Position numbers and translations under genes: made by a program. The notes under the pieces were generated by a model, which was not told the DNA's origin, searched no databases, and worked only from the letters and a program-made list of their open reading frames with translations. Below are positions 16,417 through 23,392 of a stretch of DNA of 64,000 bases, piece by piece. Origin of the DNA: DATAOG01 sp963782885 (lineage in GTDB: Bacteria > Pseudomonadota > Alphaproteobacteria > Geminicoccales > Geminicoccaceae); NCBI GenBank assembly GCA_963782885.1, contig CAWALL010000022.1, positions 1 to 64,000 on the forward strand, in the 5' to 3' direction. Each line of letters opens with the position of its first letter. Position 1 is the stretch's first letter.

Positions 16417-17991
16417 CCCGGATCATTCATGAGCGCTGGAAGGCTCCAGTTTCGGGGCACGAGGGACCGTGGCGCCGGCGGCGCGGGTGGTCGGGGCTTG
16501 AAGTGGCAGGGACGGGCTCGATCGGGGCACGCTGCCCCACGGTCAGGGCGGCAGCTTGGTGGCGCGGCCGGCGAGCAGCGCCCAGCTCGTCTGGTGGGGA
16601 TAGCAGGACGGCAGGGCCACCTTGATCCGGGTGACCATCTCGGTGACCCGGGCGGCGACCTTGATCAGGGCCAGACGGATGGTGTCGAACTGGGCGTCGC
16701 GCCAGAACGAGGTCTTCGGCGCCAGGCCGCGCAGCGTGTGCAGGAGCCAGTAGGCGGCGGTGTGGATCAGCAGGCGGAACTGATTGGCCGTGGCCTTGGT
16801 GCAGGAGGTCCGGTCCGAGGCGAGGTGCAGCTTGTGCGCCTTGATCAAATTCTCGGCCTGGCCGCGGGCGCAGTAGACGCTCTCGTAGAGCCAGCGCGGC
16901 GTGCCGGCGAGGTTGGTGATGATGAAGCGGCTGTCGCTGCCCTGCGCTGAGGCCTCGACGCGGCCAATCACGCGACGCTCGACCTTCCAGGTCTTGGCGG
17001 CATAGCGGAACTCGCCGTAGCGGCGGACCTTGTCGCCCTCGCCCTCGACCCGGCCCAGCGCCGCGTCCTCGGCAAGCGCGGCGACCTTGGCGAGCAGGAC
17101 CTGGTTGCCGGCGAGGCCGAAGACGTAGCCGACCCGGTTGTGCTCGCACCAGGTCATGGCCTCGTGCCGGGCGTAGTGGCTGTCGCCGCGGATCAGGATC
17201 TCAACCCGCGGCCAGCGGGCGCGGATGGCCTTGCACGACATGGCGCAGGACGAGCGCGACCTCGGCGCCGTCCGGCGTCTTGCCGGGCCGCAGGATCACC
17301 GCCACCGGCTTGCCGGTGGTCGCCTCGTAGATGTGGATCGGCAGGAAACAGCGACTGTCGTAGTGGGCATGGAACAGCGAAAGCTGCTGGCCGCCGTGGA
17401 CCCGGTCCTCGGTGTCGTCGATGTCGAGCACGATCCGGCGCGGCACCTCGGCGAAGCTGTCGCAGAACAGCTCGATCATGGCCGCCATCATCCGCTTGAG
17501 CGCGATCGGCCGCGGCAGGTTCTCGAGCCGGCACATGGTCGGCTGGGAGCACAGCTCGGCGCCGCTCTCGGGCAGCCGGCCGACCGCCATCTTGAAGGCC
17601 GGGTCGGCGCGCAGCGCGTCGCAGTCGTTGGCATCCTCGTAGCCGGCCGCGATCAGCAGCGCACGGAAGCGGATCATCTCGGCGAGCCCGTGCTGGGTCC
17701 GCTCGGGCGCCCGCGGGTCCTCGAGGCAGCGCGCCAAGCGCTCGGCGATCCCGAGCTGACGCTCGATCTCGGCCAGGACCAGTACCCCGCCGTCCGAGGT
17801 CAGCCGCCCGGCGTCGAACGTGACCTGCACCGGCTTGCCGGCGACGGGTGACAGGCCGGGGAGAAACGGGGCATCATCCGCCATGGCGGGCGCGAACTCC
17901 GTTGACCGGGAGGATCCTGCTTGAGCACCAGAATCCTACACGATCTCAACGGCTTGGTCTGCGCCCGCCAGCTCCTCATGAATTTTCCGGG
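16417..17991 (-). mobile_element. IS1380-family insertion sequence with broken transposase
   Basis: A 1575-bp element. Left end CCCGGATCATTCATGAG, right end read inward CCCGGAAAATTCATGAG. CTAG flanks both ends (16413-16416, 17992-17995). The single transposase gene runs on the minus strand and has a frameshift, so this copy is probably not active by itself. It abuts the IS5-like element; both used the same CTAG in the TIR-like gene, one after the other. Confidence 0.85.
16543..17884 (-). pseudogene. IS1380-family transposase, frameshifted
   Basis: Two frames cover a full IS1380 transposase of about 445 residues. The first (from ATG 17884) has FDAGRLTSDGGVLVLAEIE and VLDIDDTEDRVHGGQQLS (first acid), and ends near 17235 at VALVLRHV. 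One extra base there shifts to the frame of IRARWPRVEILIRGDSHYAR (second acid) and YCARGQAENLIKAHK (third). Without the shift the protein would be complete, so the lesion is recent or an assembly error. Confidence 0.85.
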
Positions 17992-17995
17992 CTAG

Positions 17996-18176
17996 CGCGG
18001 CGAACCTCCGGGCGCCCGGGCCGACCTGGATCTGGAACCGCTTCCTCGACTTCATGGCGGCCAACTACCGCCAGCTCGAGGCGGAGGGCTACTCCGCCCG
18101 CGACATCGAGGGCTTGCCGGTTGCGGAGTTGATAGATCGGATGCGAACCTGGATCCAGCGAAGCAAGCCGTCGTAA
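17996..18176 (+). pseudogene. TIR-like hypothetical gene, C-terminal part
   Basis: If both insertion sequences and two CTAG copies are removed, the frame left at 14889 (WLAS) resumes here without a break: AANLRAPGPTWIWNRFLDFM, then QLEAEGYSARDIEGLPVAELIDRMRTWI and a stop at 18174-18176. The joined protein is about 206 residues, the usual size for the family, which supports that this is the true tail of the gene at 14449. Cut off from its start, it cannot be expressed as such. Confidence 0.8.
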
Positions 18177-18222
18177 GCCGTCCTCAGCTCAGCAGTGGCA
18201 TGGCGCACGCGGCCGTCGGTCG

Positions 18223-18402
18223 TCACGAGCTCCCCGCCTTCACCGGCCGCACGCTCGCCTCGATCTCCGGCAGCCGCGCCCGCGCGCGCGCCATCTCGAA
18301 GTCCGTCTGCACGCCCATCATCACGTCCGCCTTCGGCCCGAACGCGACCTCGATCCTGAGCGCCATCTCCGGCGACAGGTCGCTCAATGGGTTGGCGGCG
18401 TT
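18223..18402 (-). pseudogene. HigA-type antitoxin, C-terminal fragment
   Basis: The minus strand reads LSPEMALRIEVAFGPKADV, then QTDFEMARARARLPEI, the last part of HigA/VapI-type antitoxins (S-P-E-M-A-x-R-x-E-x-A-F-G ... A-R-x-R). The helix-turn-helix that should precede it is absent: the frame continues upstream into unrelated sequence. No HigB toxin is next to it. A decayed remnant. Confidence 0.55.
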
Positions 18403-18496
18403 GCCATGTCTCGGCCCCTGATCGGTTTGCACCAGCTCTGCGATGCGCGTAGAATCACCGGCGGAACTACCGTTGAGGGTGCGCGGCGAGCGAGTG

Positions 18497-18664
18497 ATGC
18501 AGTCTTCCATCGGGGCGGAACGGCTTCGGCTCAAGGCTCATCCCGAGCTGTCGGAGAAGTGGGCCCAGCAGCGCATTGCGGAAAAACCAACGATTCTGGT
18601 GCTGGGCGACCTGGACCTGATCGGTCAGGAGGTTATCCACACCGCGCGTGCCTATATGCAGTAG
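18497..18664 (+). pseudogene. N-terminal fragment of a PD-(D/E)xK-nuclease-like gene
   Basis: About 55 residues: LKAHPELSEKWAQQRIAEKP, then TILVLGDLDLIGQEV. This matches the characteristic start of a family of uncharacterised nuclease-like proteins (E-K-W-x-Q-x-R-I-A-E-D-P-S-I-L-G-L-G-D-L), which should continue into a G-R-L-D-x-L-L motif. Here the match ends at about HTARAYMQ and a stop follows 1 base before the next gene. It looks like the left end of a deleted gene joined to the AbiJ-like gene. Confidence 0.5.
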
Positions 18665-18665
18665 C

Positions 18666-19553
18666 ATGCCGATCTTCGACACCTACTCCAGGCGCAAGAG
18701 GCGAGCCGAGCGTGGCGAATCTGAGGTCTATCAATATGACCATGTTTCATACGAGCTACGAGTTCAGGTTCGGCACATCGTGGAAGCTTCGTTCATAAAT
18801 TTCGAATCTGCACGCAATCAGTTACTTCGAGAAATCGCGCGAATGCAGCTATTCGATGTTAATGCGAACGCTAAGGACGACTTGCTCGGCGCGATAGTAT
18901 GGGGGCTGCCGGAGATTGATGACTGGCTCGATGTGGTGGATTATTGTTTTAGTATCATTCACCGCACCCGCGAATGGTGGAGCCTAGATCTAGCTGGTCA
19001 AGACCCCGAGGACGCGATTGAGGAGCTGAACGCTCGCTTTCGTCAGGCGGGCTTCGGCTATCAGTTTGAGGCGGGACAGATCGTGCGGGTGGACTCCCAA
19101 TACGTCCACTCCGAGGTGGTCAAGCCGGCACTGGTGCTGCTCGCGGACCCCCAATTCGAGGGAGCGCAGGATGAATTTCTCTCTGCCCACGCCCACTATA
19201 CGGCCGGCGAGCACGAGGACGCGATCCTCGACGCTAACCGGGCGTTCGAGAGCACCATGAAGGCGATTTGCGACATCGAGGACTGGGACTACGAGAAGGC
19301 TCGAGGAGCTGGGGATCTGGTCAGCATCATCTGCGGCAAGGGCCTCTTGCCGCGCCACCTGATCGCCACGCTGCAGTCGGGCCTGCCACGCGTCCGCAAC
19401 GAGGCCGGCGGGCACGGGCAGGGCGCGGCACCACGGGAAACGCCGCGCTACGTCGCCGGCTACGCGCTGCACCTTGCGGCAGCGAACATCGTGCTGCTAG
19501 TTGAGGCGCTCAAGGAGACCGAGAACGGGCAGCGTCGACCAGAAGCCCGTTAA
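18666..19553 (+). CDS. AbiJ/STM4504-family protein with C-terminal HEPN motif
   Basis: 295 residues, starting MPIFDTYSRRKRR with VYQYDHVSYELRVQVRHI, the start typical of STM4504/CBY_0614-type proteins and the AbiJ N-terminal domain. The C-terminal domain has DANRAFESTMKAICD and LPRVRNEAGGHGQG: Arg244-Asn and His250, the R-N-x4-H signature of HEPN ribonucleases, followed by the helix LHLAAANIVLLVEA. Such proteins act as toxins in phage defence in other bacteria. The gene is intact. GC is lower than the chromosome average. It directly follows a nuclease-like fragment, with no clear ribosome-binding site of its own. Confidence 0.8.
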   Translation: MPIFDTYSRRKRRAERGESEVYQYDHVSYELRVQVRHIVEASFINFESARNQLLREIARMQLFDVNANAKDDLLGAIVWGLPEIDDWLDVVDYCFSIIHRTREWWSLDLAGQDPEDAIEELNARFRQAGFGYQFEAGQIVRVDSQYVHSEVVKPALVLLADPQFEGAQDEFLSAHAHYTAGEHEDAILDANRAFESTMKAICDIEDWDYEKARGAGDLVSIICGKGLLPRHLIATLQSGLPRVRNEAGGHGQGAAPRETPRYVAGYALHLAAANIVLLVEALKETENGQRRPEAR

Positions 19554-20065
19554 GGTGTGCAACGAGAGCGCCATCTCGCCAGGCTCTCTGATCCGGTTCA
19601 GGACAGCCAGGACGCGCCGGATGTCGTTGGTTCTCGGCCGGCACGCGCGCGGATTCCGCATCGCGAAGCCGCCAGAGTTTCCCTTGCGGTTCCACATCGC
19701 TAGCGTCCATCTAGATCGCTAGGCGATGCCTTACCGAAGGCGAGGAGACCATCACGTCTAGCCAATGCGGCCGCGCCCGTGCCGCCTTCTGCCCTCGTAC
19801 TTTCACATCACCTTGTGTCGCCGTAGGTCTGCTCACGGTTCCAGGCACGGAACGCTCCGGCGGCGCAGGCTCGGCGGGTCGATGGGCCCGGGCATGGCGA
19901 CTAAATAAAATGCTGCGCCGAGCCAAAAACCGGATAGTCTAGCCAGGGCGGCAAGCCGCTCCTGGACGGCAGCGCAGATCCACCGACACGCTGCATCACA
20001 CTGGCGGCCCCGGCGACCGGGTGGCCAGGGAGTTGTTCGCAGCAAGGGCCAAGGAGACCGAACAA
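19554..20065. other. Intergenic, 512 bp, no recognisable gene
   Basis: Short open frames exist on both strands, but none resembles a known protein. Composition drops from GC-rich at the left to mixed at the right, as at an island joint. The promoter of the gene at 20066 should be in its right half. Confidence 0.4.
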
Positions 20066-20635
20066 ATGACCCTGAACCCGGAGCAACAGGAAAAATACAT
20101 CGCTATATGGGCGAAGGCTGTCGAAACCCAGATGCACTTCAACGAAATGTCCGTCAAATCCCGTCAACTTGGCCTGACGTTCGTGGCGGCAGCCCTGGGT
20201 GTTGGCGTCGTTCTCCTGGGCCGCGGTGATGATTTTGCGTTTCTCGTGGATCTTAAGTTTTTCAAGTTTCAGATCCACATCACTGTGGTTCTGCTTCTTG
20301 GTGCTTGGTTGGCTCTTGCGGCAGTGCGAGGCCTTGATCTGAATGTCTACCATAAGATGCTGCGAGGTGCTGTTACGTTCGGGGAAGATTTCGAAGAGAA
20401 TTACATGAAACAAATATTTGATTTGAATAAAGGAATGACGCAAGCCATATCCCATTTCAGTCGCTACGGAGATGCGGGAAGAGAATTTGCGCCGGATGGT
20501 AAATACGTATACACGGGTACCAAATCCGTAACCGCTGAAGAAAAGATAAAACAGTTTTATAAATACACCATTCGCTTCCTTTGGGCGGGAGCGCTCGCTC
20601 TGTTCTTAGTAACGAACGTCACCCTGTGGATTTAA
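20066..20635 (+). CDS. Membrane protein of unknown function, three predicted segments
   Basis: 189 residues; the ATG is preceded by AAGGAGA about 9 bases away. A charged N-terminal helix (1-34, QQEKYIAIWAKAVETQMHFNE in two parts) leads into hydrophobic segments at about 35-53, 68-88 and 169-189, with a polar stretch of 80 residues between the second and third. I do not recognise the family. The plan (short helix, two close membrane spans, soluble part, last span) is like the small membrane effectors found in defence cassettes. It is low in GC (about 48% by eye), and a HAD phosphatase follows 63 bases downstream; together they look like an imported pair. Confidence 0.7.
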   Translation: MTLNPEQQEKYIAIWAKAVETQMHFNEMSVKSRQLGLTFVAAALGVGVVLLGRGDDFAFLVDLKFFKFQIHITVVLLLGAWLALAAVRGLDLNVYHKMLRGAVTFGEDFEENYMKQIFDLNKGMTQAISHFSRYGDAGREFAPDGKYVYTGTKSVTAEEKIKQFYKYTIRFLWAGALALFLVTNVTLWI

Positions 20636-20698
20636 ACATATGGATGATCCTCTTGTTTGTCACTCCTCGCGTTCACAATAAGACGAGCCACGACCTCA

Positions 20699-21550
20699 AT
20701 GAACAGGAGATTATTAGTTTGCGATCTTGATAATACGCTCTACGACTGGGTAGGCTATTTTGTGCCGGCTTTCTACGCTATGGTTGACGAGGTCGTGCGG
20801 ATTACGGATTGTGATCGTGAACGCTTATTGGACGATTTTCGCGCTGTTCACGTACGGCATCGTGATTCGGAGCATCCTTTCTCGCTCTTGGAAACGAAAA
20901 TAATGCAGGAGATCTTTCCCGGGCAATCGCATAAAGAAATTGTTAAACGCCTTGACCCAGCTTTTCACGAATTCAACATCGTCAGAAAGGAACGTTTACG
21001 GGTATACGATGGTGTACACGAAGGCCTGGCGGCCCTGTCGCGATCCGGGGTGACACTTGTAGCTCATACTGAAAGCAAGTTGTATGCCGTAATTGATAGA
21101 CTTACCCGACTGGAGCTGATAGGGTATTTCCGGCGAATTTATTGCCGGGAGCGAGCCATATCACAACACCCTAATCCGGAGATTGCCAGGAGATGGCTGG
21201 AACGTGTTCCCATCGAACGATTTGTAGAATTGTCACATCATCAGCGCAAGCCTGATCCGGATGTCCTTCTTGAAATTTGCCGTGGCGAAGGCGTAGCTCC
21301 CGAAGAGATTGCATATGTGGGCGACAGCGTGGCACGGGATATTCTTATGGCGAAAATGGCTGGCGCCTTTGCAATCTGGGCTAGGTATGGAGCATTGCCC
21401 GATGAAAATGACTATAGAAAGTTGGTTAGGATTTCTCATTGGACCAAAGAAGACATTAAACGCGAGGGTGTTTTGAAAGAAAAAGCCCGGGAAATCGAGC
21501 CTGACTTTGTGCTTCACCATAACTTTATGGAGATAATTCATGCGATTTGA
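20699..21550 (+). CDS. HAD-superfamily hydrolase
   Basis: 283 residues. HAD motifs in order: I, LLVCDLDNTLYDW (Asp nucleophile and acid Asp); II, LVAHTESK; III, the lysine in HHQRKPDPDV; IV, YVGDSVARDI. The cap between motifs I and II is helical (C1 type). The start is ATG 20699; earlier in-frame initiation is possible and no strong ribosome-binding site is seen. Composition is AT-rich compared with the chromosome and matches the membrane-protein gene in front, so the pair probably moved together. The substrate is unknown. Confidence 0.8.
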   Translation: MNRRLLVCDLDNTLYDWVGYFVPAFYAMVDEVVRITDCDRERLLDDFRAVHVRHRDSEHPFSLLETKIMQEIFPGQSHKEIVKRLDPAFHEFNIVRKERLRVYDGVHEGLAALSRSGVTLVAHTESKLYAVIDRLTRLELIGYFRRIYCRERAISQHPNPEIARRWLERVPIERFVELSHHQRKPDPDVLLEICRGEGVAPEEIAYVGDSVARDILMAKMAGAFAIWARYGALPDENDYRKLVRISHWTKEDIKREGVLKEKAREIEPDFVLHHNFMEIIHAI

Positions 21551-21589
21551 GTTATTAGGCTCTCTGATTGAATAGGAATGCTGGCCGCC

Positions 21590-21808
21590 TCATTCGCCGT
21601 CCCGGTCAGAGATGGCGTCGATGAACGCCTGATCGTCACCCTCATGCTCGCTCTGTGCGACCGCGAGCGACTACCGGTGCGCCTCGGCCTCGAAGGCCGG
21701 CGAGCGGACGTCAGGCACCCAGATCTGGATCGGTCGCAGGCCCTGCCGGCGCAACCGGTCACGGTGCGCTTGAACCTTGTCTCGCGAGAGTCGGGCCGAG
21801 GTTGCCAT
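21590..21808 (-). pseudogene. MazE-like (DUF3018) antitoxin with internal stop
   Basis: From ATG 21808 the frame reads MATSARLSRDKVQAHRDRL, RRQGLRPIQIWVPDVRSPAF, then EAEAHR and TAG (21671-21673), and continues in frame with SLAVAQSEHEGDDQAFIDAI to a TGA at 21590. The family has Gln at this place (EA-x-RQS), so CAG has become TAG. No MazF toxin lies downstream; a HAD gene ends there instead. It is an orphan antitoxin, probably decayed. Confidence 0.7.
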
Positions 21809-21957
21809 ATCCACCACCGGCAGGGTTACATGTAACTCGCCGCGGATCAGTTGTCCAGATCTGAGCGACGTCTTGGACGGCCCCCTCGACCTGAGGCCTG
21901 GCCGAGATTTCGGCGCTGGCACCTGGATGCGTCACATGGCACAGGTGGCGCACGGAC

Positions 21958-21977
21958 ATGCGACAGAAGTGTCGCAT
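21958..21977. repeat. Perfect palindrome ATGCGACA-GAAG-TGTCGCAT
   Basis: Eight-base arms around a 4-base centre. The same framework, ATGCGNCA-N4-TGNCGCAT, recurs at 22219. Confidence 0.7.
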
Positions 21978-22195
21978 CGGTTGATTCCGGCCTTGGATCA
22001 AACAATTGCGCGGCGGACCTGGCAAAGCAGGAGAGGAAGGGCGGAGTCGCGGGCAAAAGCGGGCGGCGGGGCGATCGGGGCGCGAAAACAGCAGGTTGCG
22101 CGCGGACGTTCGGGAGTCGAAGTGACTCGGGCGGCGGTTCGGTTTCGGTTCGACTTGCGGGGCATGCGACACTTCGCAATGGCGGCAAGTCGAAG

Positions 22196-22238
22196 ATGCG
22201 ACAGGGGTGGCGACACTTATGCGCCACTTGTGGCGCAT
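22196..22238. repeat. Half-site ATGCGACA-GGGG-TGGCGACA and perfect palindrome ATGCGCCA-CTTG-TGGCGCAT
   Basis: The second unit (22219-22238) is a perfect palindrome with the same framework as that at 21958, but with C/G in place of A/T at the variable base on both arms. The first unit (22196-22215) matches only in its left arm and spacing. Candidates are operator dimers or hairpins in a transcript. Confidence 0.6.
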
Positions 22239-22416
22239 CGGCAAGTCGGCCGCACTGGGAAAACTGATCTGCGAGCGGGCGGTCGACTGGCGCGGGCGGC
22301 GCCGCATTGCGGTCGGCCGCGGGTGCCGGCAGGCTTGTCTTTCGGCCAAAGCTCGGCCACAAAGTCGAAGGGCGGCTTCTTCCGACCCTGATCTTGGCCG
22401 CCCGCGGGAGCCGGCG

Positions 22417-22734
22417 ATGGTAGGACGCCCCAGAGAGTGGCCGCTGCGGCTCGCCGGCAGCCTGTTCGGCCTCGCCGCCGCCGCCCTCGGCCTGTTCACC
22501 CTGCTCGCCCCGGAAGGCCTCACCCCCCTCGAACACGATCGCGCCCAAGGCTTTGGTTTATCCGCACTTTTCATCGGCACCATCGCTCTCCTCGGCTCGC
22601 TCACGGTGCGCGACATCCACGCCCTCTGGTACTGCTCCCCCCGCCGCTGGCACCCCTTCCGCGCCGACCTCCTCGACCCCGCCCCCACCCCCCACGCCGA
22701 CCGCCAACCCCCGCCGACCCCTCGGAATCCCTGA
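22417..22734 (+). CDS. Small membrane protein, unknown
   Basis: 105 residues, ATG 22417 with GGGAG about 7 bases before. Two hydrophobic segments (about residues 8-30 and 43-62) are followed by a proline-rich tail (RRWHPFRADLLDP...). Its GC-rich codon use matches the chromosome, so this is the first ordinary gene after the accessory region. I do not recognise a family. Confidence 0.6.
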   Translation: MVGRPREWPLRLAGSLFGLAAAALGLFTLLAPEGLTPLEHDRAQGFGLSALFIGTIALLGSLTVRDIHALWYCSPRRWHPFRADLLDPAPTPHADRQPPPTPRNP

Positions 22735-22783
22735 CTTCCAGGCCTTCCACCGAGCCCGCGACCACGTCGCCTCGGGAGCCGTT

Positions 22784-22815
22784 GATCGGACGGCAGATTT
22801 GACCCGATCGGACGG
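22784..22815 (+). promoter_or_regulatory. Direct repeat GATCGGACGG x2, 22-bp period, upstream of TRAP genes
   Basis: GATCGGACGG occurs at 22784-22793 and 22806-22815, start to start 22 bp, about two helix turns, ending 58 bp before the TRAP small permease gene. This is the spacing expected for a regulator bound twice on one DNA face. No regulator gene is adjacent. Confidence 0.35.
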
Positions 22816-22873
22816 TTGACGCCCGCGCCCCGGCAGGCACACTGGGCGCTCGGGAGGCAAGCGGGGCGAGGGT

Positions 22874-23392
22874 ATGGGCGGCATCCAAGGGCTGCGTCGG
22901 GTCGTCGAGCGGACGCTCGAGGCGGTCTGCATCGCGCTGATGCTGGGGTTGGCGGTCGTCGTCGTGCTCGCGGTGATCTTCCGCAAGGCCGGCGCCTCGC
23001 TCGTCTGGTACGACGAGGTCGCGGCGATCATGCTCGCCTGGCTCACCTACTACGGCGCCGCGCTCGCCGCGCTGCGGCGCGCCCATCTCGGTTTTCCCGG
23101 CTTCTACGAGAGCCGCTCGCCGGCCCTCAAGGTGCCGATGCTGATCGTCGGCGAAACCCTGGTGATCGGCTTCTTCCTGCTGCTCGCCTGGTACGGCCTC
23201 GAGGTGATCCGGATCCTGGGCGGCGACACCTTGACCAGCCTGCCCTGGGTCCCGGTCAGCCTCACCCAGTCGGTGATCCCGGTCGGCGGCGCCCTGATCG
23301 CGCTCGCCGAGGTCCTGAGCCTGCCCGAGCGCTGGCGCGAGGCCAGCACAGGCCGGCCGCCGCGGCCCGCGCTCCAGGAGTCGCCCGAGTGA
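22874..23392 (+). CDS. TRAP transporter small permease (DctQ type)
   Basis: 172 residues with four hydrophobic segments; WYDEVAAIMLAWLTYYGAALAALRRAHLGF is split by the E-x-A-x-x-x-L-x-W signature of DctQ proteins. It helps the large permease import an organic acid by sodium symport. GGCGAGG precedes the ATG. Its stop overlaps the GTG of the large subunit by 4 bases. No DctP binding protein is in the window. Confidence 0.88.
   Translation: MGGIQGLRRVVERTLEAVCIALMLGLAVVVVLAVIFRKAGASLVWYDEVAAIMLAWLTYYGAALAALRRAHLGFPGFYESRSPALKVPMLIVGETLVIGFFLLLAWYGLEVIRILGGDTLTSLPWVPVSLTQSVIPVGGALIALAEVLSLPERWREASTGRPPRPALQESPE

Larger units (their letters stand above)
21809..22416. other. Non-coding stretch with repeated TGCGNCA palindromes
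   Basis: No frame in these 608 bp resembles a protein. The region instead contains about nine copies of TGCGNCA or its complement in two clusters, around 21929-21977 and 22164-22238, including two perfect 20-bp palindromes. It lies between the decayed MazE gene and a small membrane-protein gene, i.e. at the right border of the accessory region. Confidence 0.5.

Noticed and set aside
19497..19697. Short minus-strand frame with NIRR-like basic text
   Set aside because: Partly over the AbiJ-like gene and without a recognisable domain or ribosome-binding site.
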